The notes under the pieces were generated by a model. The model did not search any database and had not been told where the DNA came from. It saw only the letters and a list, made by a program, of their open reading frames with translations. This document shows positions 1-6,328 of a stretch of 8,764 nt of DNA, one piece after another. The DNA is from VBCK01 sp036270655 (GTDB taxonomy: Bacteria > Pseudomonadota > Gammaproteobacteria > Burkholderiales > Burkholderiaceae_F), in the NCBI GenBank assembly GCA_036270655.1, contig DATBCD010000001.1, positions 1 to 8,764 of the forward strand. The letters are read 5' to 3'. The first letter of the stretch is position 1. The number at the start of each line of letters is the position of its first letter. Made by a program: the position numbers and the translations under genes.

Positions 1-3000
1 AATGCGGGCGGCATCATCACGATGAACGCGCCTTGCGTGGGCCAGCTGCGCATCGTGCCGGATTTCATGAGCATCTCGCCGGAATCGGGACAAGTGGCGC
101 CCTTCGCCGGCGCGCTGCGCCACCTGTGCGACCGCAAGGAAGTCACGCTCGTAGATCAGATGCAGGGGCAGACCGACTTCTTCATCTGGACGAAGACGCC
201 GGCCGCTTCCCACGTCACCGGTTTCATCACGGACGACTTCGCGTCCGAGTTCGATCCGGCCAACCCCTCCTTCGGCGAGAAGTTCGCGGTGCCCAACGTG
301 CCGGTGTCGATCAAGGACTACAACGGCGTGGAGGTTTCCCGCGTCTACTCCGACCAGTGGGGCATCTTCAACGGCCTGGTGTACTCGACCTGGCAGGTCA
401 ATCCGCCGAACCCGACCGGCTACTCCCCGGGGATGATGGTCACCTGCATGAACGATCCGGGTCCGATTCCGGGTCCGACGCCTGGCAGTCTGATCACCGA
501 TCCGTACTTCAACCCGAACTACAGCAACTTCTGCTACGAGTGGCCGTTCATGCCGGCCGATACCACCTACCTCGACACGCCGGTGGTGCCGACGGCGGCG
601 TTCGCAGAGGGATACAACAACCCGGATTGCAATTATCCGGACGGCACGCCGGCCGTGCTGCGAGTCGACGGTGACGGCGCCGGGCCCTGGGTCAGTGCGG
701 CCGGCCACACGCTGACGATCACCGCGTTGGGCGACCAGAGCGTGCCGAACCACGCCTATTCCGGACCGTCGGCGAGCACCTTCCCTTACAACCAGAAGTT
801 CATCACGCGCCACTACGGCTTCGGCAACACCACCGGCCAGGTTCGCATCGGTGGCGCGGTCGCGACGGTCACGAGTTGGAGCGATTCGTCGATCGCCGTG
901 ACGGTACCCAGCGGGATCGGTCACTGCGAGATGCCGCAGGCCAACGTGCCGGAGAACCAGGCGAATTTCAGCTGCGGCGAGTTGCAGATCACGACGGCCA
1001 ACGGGCAAACGTCCATCGACGCGGTCACGGTCACCGTCGGCGGCAAAGCCCCGGCCTATGTGAACGGGGAGAACGCTACCAACGACGCCATCCAGACTGC
1101 GATCGATGCAGCCGCTCCGGGCGACCTGATCATGGTGAACGGGGGGACTTACAACGAGATGGTCCTGATGTGGAAGCCGGTGCGTCTGCAAGGCGTGGGT
1201 GCGCCCTCCGTGGTCGTCAACGCCAACGCCCACCCGGCGGGCAAGCTGCTGCAGCCGTGGCGGCGCAAGGTCAACTGCCTGTTCGGCCTGGCGATCAATT
1301 CGGGATTCCTCAGCGCGACCAACACGTACGATCCGAGCGGCACGTACCAGTGCGCGTTCGGCGCCTTCGCGGGCTACACGACGCCCCCGTACGTTCTGCC
1401 CGCGACCGGGATCACGTACCAGACCCTGGTGGATCCGATACCGCTGGAGTCCGTGCTCGGCTGGACCGCCACGATGAACGGCAACATCGTCGAAATGCTG
1501 CAGGAACCCACGCTGATGGGGGCCTATGAGGGCGCCGCGATCACCGTGCTGGCCAAGGGCCTGGAAAACAACAATACGACCAACTGCAGCGCGTTGAACG
1601 CGACGCAAAGCGGCTGCGTTTATCTGAACGCCAGCACCGGTTCGGTGGCGAACAACGGCTACAACAACGGGCTGGGAGACTGCAACCCGGGGTCGATGTT
1701 CTATGCCACCAACTATCTGTGCAACCCGTCCCGGATCGACGGCATGAGCTTCACCAACAGCTCTCAAGGTGGCGGCGGCATCTTCGTTCACGGTTACGGC
1801 AACAACCTGGAGATCTCCAACAATCGCGTCTACAACAACGCCGGAACGATCGGAGGCGGGATCATCGTCGGCAATACCGAGTCTCCGAGCGCGAGCTACA
1901 ACCAGGCCATCGCTTCGGTGACAGTCACCACCCCTGGTTCGGGATATACGACCCCGCCCACGGTCACGTTCGACCCGCCGATCCCGACCGGCCGGCTGGT
2001 CGGGACGCTGGCCACCGGAACGGCGACGATCGGCACGGTGGTCGGAGCCATCACGGTCGTGGCGGGCGGCAGCGGCTACCTGACCACGGACACGGTGGTG
2101 ATCAGCGGTGGCGGCGGCACGGGCGCGACAGCGGCGATCGCGGCCGTGAGCGCGACCGGCGCGATCACGACCATTACGCTCACCAACCCCGGCATCGGCT
2201 ATAACCCCGCCACGCCCCCGACCGTCAGTTTCGTCAGTGCGACCGGCACGGGCGCCAGCGCGACGGCGACCGTGAACGTGGGCGGCGTGAGCTCGGTGAC
2301 GGTGACCAACCCGGGCAACCTGTATACGTCGGCTCCGACGATCACCTTCACGGGTGGCGGCGGTACCGGTGCTGCGGCGACAGCCAATCTGACGGTTCCG
2401 GTGACCCAGATACCGTACTTCCTGAACACCGACGTCTACATGCATCACAACTGGGTCGCGCAGAACAGCGCGTACGGCGACGAATTGAACTCGACCACGC
2501 CGGCGGGATCCGGAGGCGCGATCTTCTGCGACGGGTCCGACTACTACGACTTCCGCTACAACTGGGTGTGCGGCAACCTGAGCACCGGCGACGGCGGCGG
2601 CGTCGGCCACCTCGGATTCAGCTACAACGGCGAAATCGCGAACAACTGGATCCTGTTCAACCAGGCCAACAATCCGACCCTCACGGTGCACGGCGGCGGA
2701 CTTGTAGTCATGGGCCTGGGGCCGGACGGCGTTTCCGGTTGCGGCGAGGTCAATGACCAGGAGTGCCCGCCTCAGCTTACCGACGGAATCGGTCCGGGCC
2801 TGGTGATCAACGGCAACGTGATCATGGGCAATACCGCCGAGAGCGGCAGCGGCGGAGGTATCCGGCTGCAACACGTCAACGGAACCGAGGTGCAGCGCAG
2901 CCCCAGCACCCCGTCGAACTGGTACTCGGTGAACATCACCAACAACGTGATCGCCAACAACGTGGCCGGTTGGGTCGGTGGCGGCGTCTCGCTGCACAAC

Positions 3001-4443
3001 GCGGTGCGCGTGAACTTCAGGAACAACACGGTGGTGTCGAACGACACGACGGCTACGGCCGGGGTTCTTTTCGACACGAGCGGCGCGTCGTTCTCCACCG
3101 TGCCCCCGCCGGGATGCGATCCGAATTTGCCGCCCAGCGCCACCAACAACTGCTCGAACACGGCCATCACGCAATCGAACTTCCTGCCGGCCGGCCTGGC
3201 GACGGAAATGCACGACGGCACGTTGCTGACGGCGTTCACGGTCCCGACCGTCAATTGCGGCGAGGACTATGCGGGCTGCACGAAGTTCTCGAACCCGTCG
3301 ATGTCGAACAACATCTTCTGGCAGAACCGGTCGTTCCGCATCACCACCGGCACCGTGCCGACCGCCCCTGGCCTGCAGAGCACCGTGCAGCTGGTCCCGG
3401 CGTTGACGCAAACCGCAACCGGAACCTGCCCGGCCGGCGCCAACTACTGGGACCTCGGGGTCTACGGCGACACCGGGCCGACCGACCACAGCTCGGGGTT
3501 GACGCTCCATCCGCGCGGGTCGGTCATCAGCAGCGGCAGTTACGGCGGTTCGAACAGTTCGGCCAACCCGGGCTTCGTGGCCCAATACTGCAACGGCTCT
3601 CGTGTGCCGCCCGAAATCGCCCCGCAGCTGTGTAGCGGGCCGCTCGGAAACGCCAACGCGGCCGGCTGCATCCAGCCGGGGACAGTAGGCGTGTCGATGA
3701 CAGTGCCGGCCGGAATTCCGGACATCAACCAGTACTACCCGGCGTTCACGCTGGCGCCGGCGGCGACCGTGGACGAGGGCAACAACTGGATCAGCATGTT
3801 CTACGGACCGCTGTCGCTGTCGAACAGCACGCGGTACACGGCGAAGGGCGCGGCATTGCCGGCGCTGGCCAATTACAACCTCACCGCTTCCGCGGGGGCG
3901 ATTGCCTCGATCAACGTCAGGAACCCTGGCGCGGGATATACGTCCGCTCCGACGGTCACCCTGAGCGCACCGCTCGCAGGCGGTACGAACGCCACCGCCG
4001 TCGCGACCATCGGCACCCTGGTCGGATCTATTACCGTGGCGGCGGGCGGCAGCAGTTATACGCGCGCGGACACGGTCGTGATCAGCGGCGGTGGCGGCAC
4101 GGGCGCGACGGCGGAGATCGCCGGTCTGAGCGCGACCGGCGCGATCACCGCCATCGCGGTGACGAACTTCGGCAGCGGCTATACGTCCGCCCCGACCGTC
4201 ACGATCACCAGTGCCACCGGCACGGGCGCCAGCGCGACGGCGAATGTGGTGAGCGGGGCCGTCACCGGGGTGACCGTGACCAACCCGGGCTACCTGTACG
4301 CCTCCGCGCCCACGGTGACCTTCGCGGGCGGCGGTGGAACCGGCGCTGCGGCCTTTAGTAGCCTGGGTTCCCAGGTGGGAGCTCCGCCCTATTCGCCGTC
4401 TGCCTTCGCTCCAAGCAGCCCCATCAGGATACCGGTGCACTGA
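1..4443 (+). CDS. Giant exported IPT/TIG and right-handed beta-helix protein with duplicated Gly-rich cassettes (5' end outside window)
   Basis: The frame is open from base 1, so the ATG at 22 is probably internal and the true start and any signal peptide lie upstream. About 1480 residues are visible (numbered from base 1). Residues ~99-126 resemble an SdrD/Cna-B-like strand pattern (VPVSIKDYNG..SDQWGIF). Residues ~234-350 look like an IPT/TIG fold. Residues ~363-400 match the N-terminal part of pectin-lyase-like helices (AIQTAIDAAAPGDLIMVNGG). Beta-helix coils with Asn ladders and GGG turns follow at ~579-626 and ~810-1114 (ISNNRVYNN, ITNNVIANNV, MSNNIFWQN). A Thr/Gly-rich four-unit cassette interrupts the helix at ~634-800, and its second copy lies at ~1297-1452, near the C-terminus. 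I count 25 Cys, which suggests an oxidising, extracytoplasmic location. No cytoplasmic enzyme motif, membrane segment or C-terminal sorting signal is visible. A role as surface adhesin, polysaccharide-binding protein or carbohydrate-active enzyme is inference; the substrate is unknown. Confidence 0.85.
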   Translation, partial: NAGGIITMNAPCVGQLRIVPDFMSISPESGQVAPFAGALRHLCDRKEVTLVDQMQGQTDFFIWTKTPAASHVTGFITDDFASEFDPANPSFGEKFAVPNVPVSIKDYNGVEVSRVYSDQWGIFNGLVYSTWQVNPPNPTGYSPGMMVTCMNDPGPIPGPTPGSLITDPYFNPNYSNFCYEWPFMPADTTYLDTPVVPTAAFAEGYNNPDCNYPDGTPAVLRVDGDGAGPWVSAAGHTLTITALGDQSVPNHAYSGPSASTFPYNQKFITRHYGFGNTTGQVRIGGAVATVTSWSDSSIAVTVPSGIGHCEMPQANVPENQANFSCGELQITTANGQTSIDAVTVTVGGKAPAYVNGENATNDAIQTAIDAAAPGDLIMVNGGTYNEMVLMWKPVRLQGVGAPSVVVNANAHPAGKLLQPWRRKVNCLFGLAINSGFLSATNTYDPSGTYQCAFGAFAGYTTPPYVLPATGITYQTLVDPIPLESVLGWTATMNGNIVEMLQEPTLMGAYEGAAITVLAKGLENNNTTNCSALNATQSGCVYLNASTGSVANNGYNNGLGDCNPGSMFYATNYLCNPSRIDGMSFTNSSQGGGGIFVHGYGNNLEISNNRVYNNAGTIGGGIIVGNTESPSASYNQAIASVTVTTPGSGYTTPPTVTFDPPIPTGRLVGTLATGTATIGTVVGAITVVAGGSGYLTTDTVVISGGGGTGATAAIAAVSATGAITTITLTNPGIGYNPATPPTVSFVSATGTGASATATVNVGGVSSVTVTNPGNLYTSAPTITFTGGGGTGAAATANLTVPVTQIPYFLNTDVYMHHNWVAQNSAYGDELNSTTPAGSGGAIFCDGSDYYDFRYNWVCGNLSTGDGGGVGHLGFSYNGEIANNWILFNQANNPTLTVHGGGLVVMGLGPDGVSGCGEVNDQECPPQLTDGIGPGLVINGNVIMGNTAESGSGGGIRLQHVNGTEVQRSPSTPSNWYSVNITNNVIANNVAGWVGGGVSLHNAVRVNFRNNTVVSNDTTATAGVLFDTSGASFSTVPPPGCDPNLPPSATNNCSNTAITQSNFLPAGLATEMHDGTLLTAFTVPTVNCGEDYAGCTKFSNPSMSNNIFWQNRSFRITTGTVPTAPGLQSTVQLVPALTQTATGTCPAGANYWDLGVYGDTGPTDHSSGLTLHPRGSVISSGSYGGSNSSANPGFVAQYCNGSRVPPEIAPQLCSGPLGNANAAGCIQPGTVGVSMTVPAGIPDINQYYPAFTLAPAATVDEGNNWISMFYGPLSLSNSTRYTAKGAALPALANYNLTASAGAIASINVRNPGAGYTSAPTVTLSAPLAGGTNATAVATIGTLVGSITVAAGGSSYTRADTVVISGGGGTGATAEIAGLSATGAITAIAVTNFGSGYTSAPTVTITSATGTGASATANVVSGAVTGVTVTNPGYLYASAPTVTFAGGGGTGAAAFSSLGSQVGAPPYSPSAFAPSSPIRIPVH
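1900..2400 (+). repeat. Gly/Thr-rich repeat cassette, copy 1 (inside the beta-helix)
   Basis: This in-frame stretch of about 167 codons holds four tandem units in the order a-b-c-d. Each unit runs roughly as hydrophobic strand, T-N-P-G-x-G-Y-T-x-x-P-T-V-T-F, then GGGGTGA or a variant. Unit a contains TTPGSGYTTPPTVTF, b contains VVISGGGGTGATA, c contains SATGTGASATA and d contains NPGNLYTSAPTITF. It is related unit by unit to the segment at 3889-4356. It sits between beta-helix coils ending near 1876 and resuming near 2430, so it looks like an insertion into the helix or a long loop decorating it. Confidence 0.85.
3889..4356 (+). repeat. Gly/Thr-rich repeat cassette, copy 2 (C-terminal)
   Basis: This is the second copy of the four-unit cassette, in the same a-b-c-d order: NPGAGYTSAPTVTL, VVISGGGGTGATA, SATGTGASATA, NPGYLYASAPTVTF. 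DNA similarity to copy 1 is visible. Aligning 2101-2160 with 4081-4140, an offset of exactly 1980 bp, gives 52 of 60 identical bases by eye; the preceding 60 bp give about 45 of 60. A run of 22 identical bases starts at 2147 and 4127. A 6-bp length difference shifts the offset to 1974 later in the cassette. Only about 28 residues follow before the stop, so this copy forms the C-terminus. Confidence 0.85.
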
Positions 4444-4491
4444 TCGCGATGGACGGCGGCAGGGAGATCAGCAGATGAAGGGGCAGGGGGA

Positions 4492-4513
4492 GGCGACCGC
4501 ATTCGCGGTCGCC
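4492..4513 (+). terminator. Strong GC hairpin downstream of the giant gene, possible terminator
   Basis: A perfect 9-bp inverted repeat, GGCGACCGC / GCGGTCGCC, surrounds a 4-nt ATTC loop. The stem may extend by two or three more pairs if one A at 4491 is bulged. It starts 48 bases after the stop codon of the beta-helix gene and lies before the preferred start of the next gene, where an intrinsic terminator or mRNA 3' stabiliser would fall. The bases after the stem (CCTATGC) contain no T-run, so it is not a classical rho-independent terminator. It might instead attenuate readthrough into the downstream gene. Confidence 0.45.
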
Positions 4514-4576
4514 CCTATGCAAGCGGAGCGGCATGCCCCGGCGCGAGCGGATCTTCCCGCCCGTCATGGTGAACGT

Positions 4577-5407
4577 ATGCGCCTCGAAACAAGGAAGGTT
4601 CTGCTCTGGTGCACCCTCTCGGCGTCGATGCCCTTCGCGTGGATCGCCGCCGACGCGCAGGCGGCGAACACGCCCAAGCTCGGCGCCGAACAGATCGTCG
4701 AGCGCAACATCGTTGCGCGCGGCGGCCTGGCGGCCTGGCATCGCGTGCACGCGCTGAGAATCAGCGGCCGCATGGATATCGGCGGCCGTAAGAGCATGGA
4801 GGTGCCATTTCGCTCCGAAATGAAGCGGCCGCGCAAGGTGCGTTTCGAGCTCGACTTCCAGGGCCAGAAAGCGGTTCAGACCTACGACGGCGTGCACGGC
4901 TGGAAGATGCGGCCGTACCTGGGACGCAACGACGCCGAGCCCTTCACGGCGCAGGAGCAGCAGAGCGCGGCGCAGGAGCAGGAGCTCGACGGTCCGCTGA
5001 TCGACTACAGGACCAAAGGCACCAAGGTGGCGCTCGAGGGGATCGAAGCGGTCGAGGGCCACGATGCCTATAAGCTGAAGCTCACTCTGAAGGACGGCTC
5101 GGTGCGGCGCGACTGGATCGACGCCAAGTCCTTCCTGGAGGTCAAGATCGAAGGTGAGCCGCGCAGGCTCGATGGGCGGCTGCACAACGTGGAGATCACC
5201 TACCGCGATTACCGGTCGGTCAGCGGCCTGATGATTCCGCATGTGCTCGAAACCGCCGTGCAAGGAGTCAAAGGCACGCGAAAGATGACGGTGGAGAAGG
5301 TCGAGGTCAATCCGAAGATCGACGACAGCGCCTTCCTGAAGCCACAAGTCGTGACGGCTGCTGCCGATACGGCCGTCAAGGCGGCTACGGGTTCGACCTC
5401 GCGCTAG
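4577..5407 (+). CDS. LolA-like / outer-membrane-lipoprotein-sorting-family exported protein
   Basis: The protein has 276 residues from the ATG at 4577. It begins with a good Sec signal peptide (MRLETRK, hydrophobic stretch, probable cleavage after AQA near residue 29). The mature part opens with GAEQIVERNIVARGG.AAWHRV, typical of COG2834-like proteins, then shows alternating beta-strands (KVRFELDFQGQKAVQTYDGVHG; DAYKLKLTLKDGS; VEITYRDYRSVSGLMIPH) consistent with a LolA/LolB-like half-barrel. It is therefore probably periplasmic and may bind a lipid or lipidated or hydrophobic ligand; the ligand cannot be read from sequence. It is longer than classical LolA (about 200 residues), and this branch is usually annotated only as sorting-protein-like. 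An in-frame ATG at 4475 has a better Shine-Dalgarno (AGGGAGA, 4461-4467), but would put about 34 polar residues before the signal peptide and place the hairpin inside the gene, so 4577 is preferred. It follows the beta-helix gene in the same direction. Confidence 0.8.
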   Translation: MRLETRKVLLWCTLSASMPFAWIAADAQAANTPKLGAEQIVERNIVARGGLAAWHRVHALRISGRMDIGGRKSMEVPFRSEMKRPRKVRFELDFQGQKAVQTYDGVHGWKMRPYLGRNDAEPFTAQEQQSAAQEQELDGPLIDYRTKGTKVALEGIEAVEGHDAYKLKLTLKDGSVRRDWIDAKSFLEVKIEGEPRRLDGRLHNVEITYRDYRSVSGLMIPHVLETAVQGVKGTRKMTVEKVEVNPKIDDSAFLKPQVVTAAADTAVKAATGSTSR

Positions 5408-5504
5408 CGTCTGGCCGATCCTGCCGGGGATCGTCGCCGCCAGCTTGATCGAATGCGCCCGGAAGCACCATCGGCTTCGGTTCAAGCGCCTGGGCGACGA
5501 ACAA

Positions 5505-5552
5505 CCGGGCGTTACGAAGTGCGCGCCGCAGCGACGGGCGCGTTACGCCCGG
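5505..5552 (+). repeat. Inverted repeat in the leader of the kinase-like gene
   Basis: The arms CCGGGCGT (5505-5512) and ACGCCCGG (5545-5552) are perfect reverse complements, 32 bases apart. A smaller alternative hairpin, GGGCG / CGCCC with loop CGTTA, lies at 5536-5550. The word GCGTTACG also occurs as a direct repeat (5510-5517 and 5540-5547). The downstream arm overlaps the first bases of the putative GGAGG ribosome site at 5551-5555, so folding could limit initiation. In DNA this GC-rich, such repeats can arise by chance. Confidence 0.35.
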
Positions 5553-5555
5553 AGG
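5551..5555 (+). promoter_or_regulatory. Shine-Dalgarno GGAGG that sets the start of the kinase-like gene
   Basis: GGAGG lies 11 bases before the ATG at 5567, slightly long but workable. The alternative upstream in-frame ATG at 5453 has no recognisable ribosome site and would add 38 residues of low-complexity Arg/Ala/Pro sequence without family resemblance. This favours 5567. Confidence 0.5.
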
Positions 5556-5566
5556 CCGGCAGATCG

Positions 5567-6328
5567 ATGGAGTCCGATCTCAAGCGCCTGGCCGACGCCC
5601 TGCTCAAGAGGCTGGAATCGGAGCGTGCGCGCGTGGCGGGCGTGCTGGGCGACGAGGTCGCTCCGGTGATGACGATGGCCCGCTATCTGATCGAAGATAC
5701 AGCGCAGCGGCTGGCGCGGGGCGAGCCGGCCCAGAAGTCCCAGGAGCTGCTCGAGGCGAGCGCGGCGATCCGCGATGCAGCGCGCAAGCTGCGCCAGCTG
5801 GGTTCGGAGCTGTGGCCGAAGGTGCTGGACGATCTGGGCTTGCTGCCGGCGCTGTCCTCGCTCATCCGCGATTTCAGCCATCAGAACCGCGCGATCGCCG
5901 TTTCGCCGAGAATCGCGCTCGCCGAAAGCGATATACCGGGCGAATTGAAGCTGGCTATTTTCCGCATCGTGCAGGCCGCGCTGAGCAACGTGGCCCGGCA
6001 CTCGAAGGCGAGCATGGTGCGGATATTCCTTTCGTCGTTCGAGAACGAGCTGCGCCTTGGCATCGAGGACAACGGCGTGGGCTTCGACCTGGAACGCTTG
6101 CACACCGCTCGCCAGCGGATTGAAGGCTGCGGCTTGGGGATGATCCAGCGCTGGGCCGGGCTCAGCGGCGGGCGCTGCGACATCGAGTCCACCCCCCGCC
6201 ATGGGACGCAGCTTCGAGTGTTCTGGCAGGTACAGGTGTTGGTGGCAGAAAGAGCCGAGGCCGGGCCCGAGGCCGAGCGCGACACGGGCCTTCCGCCGGC
6301 CCAGACCCCGTTCAGCGATCAGCCCTAG
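5567..6328 (+). CDS. Degenerate NarX/DesK-type histidine kinase (pseudokinase-like), soluble
   Basis: The protein has 253 residues and no membrane segment or recognisable sensor domain. Residues 1-100 form a helical dimerisation-like region: E19-R-A-R-V-A-G-V-L-G-D-E-V matches the HisKA_3 box, where the family has E-R-x-R-I-A-R-E-L-H-D-E. The phospho-accepting His is Gly28 here (codon GGC at 5648). Residues ~126-225 are a HATPase_c domain. The N-box is RIVQAALSN, keeping Asn141 but with Ala137 where the family has Glu. The G1 box is DNGVGFD (168-174), the G2 box is GLGM (189-192), and HGT (212-214) fits the last ATP-lid motif. ATP binding therefore looks possible, but His autophosphorylation does not. 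The last ~30 residues are polar and probably disordered. No response regulator is visible in the window. It is co-directional with the LolA-like gene, 159 bp downstream, and its stop overlaps that of the convergent efflux gene. The partner and signal are unknown. Confidence 0.85.
   Translation: MESDLKRLADALLKRLESERARVAGVLGDEVAPVMTMARYLIEDTAQRLARGEPAQKSQELLEASAAIRDAARKLRQLGSELWPKVLDDLGLLPALSSLIRDFSHQNRAIAVSPRIALAESDIPGELKLAIFRIVQAALSNVARHSKASMVRIFLSSFENELRLGIEDNGVGFDLERLHTARQRIEGCGLGMIQRWAGLSGGRCDIESTPRHGTQLRVFWQVQVLVAERAEAGPEAERDTGLPPAQTPFSDQP
6325..6328. other. Shared CTAG: convergent stop codons overlap
   Basis: The palindromic tetranucleotide CTAG gives TAG on the + strand (6326-6328, kinase-like gene) and TAG on the - strand (complement of 6325-6327, outer-membrane factor). 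The two converging transcripts therefore have no intergenic region, and any 3' end must form inside the opposing gene. Confidence 0.95.

Noticed and set aside
33..674. 213-codon frame overlapping the giant gene in another frame
   Set aside because: It is Arg/Gly-rich without domains and lies wholly within the beta-helix gene frame, which is continuous and recognisable.
2772..3254. 160-codon - strand frame inside the giant gene
   Set aside because: It is a shadow of the Asn/Gly-rich beta-helix coding sequence, with no recognisable protein features or ribosome site.
1900..4356. CRISPR array or mobile-element interpretation of the repeats
   Set aside because: The repeats are in-frame, diverged protein modules without constant-length spacers, terminal inverted repeats or target duplications that I can see.
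4424..5485. 353-codon open frame on the - strand opposite the LolA-like gene
   Set aside because: It is low-complexity Arg/His/Leu-rich and antisense to a gene with a signal peptide and family motifs.
5453..5566. Upstream extension of the kinase-like gene
   Set aside because: There is no ribosome site before 5453 and the added 38 residues are low-complexity, while GGAGG precedes 5567.
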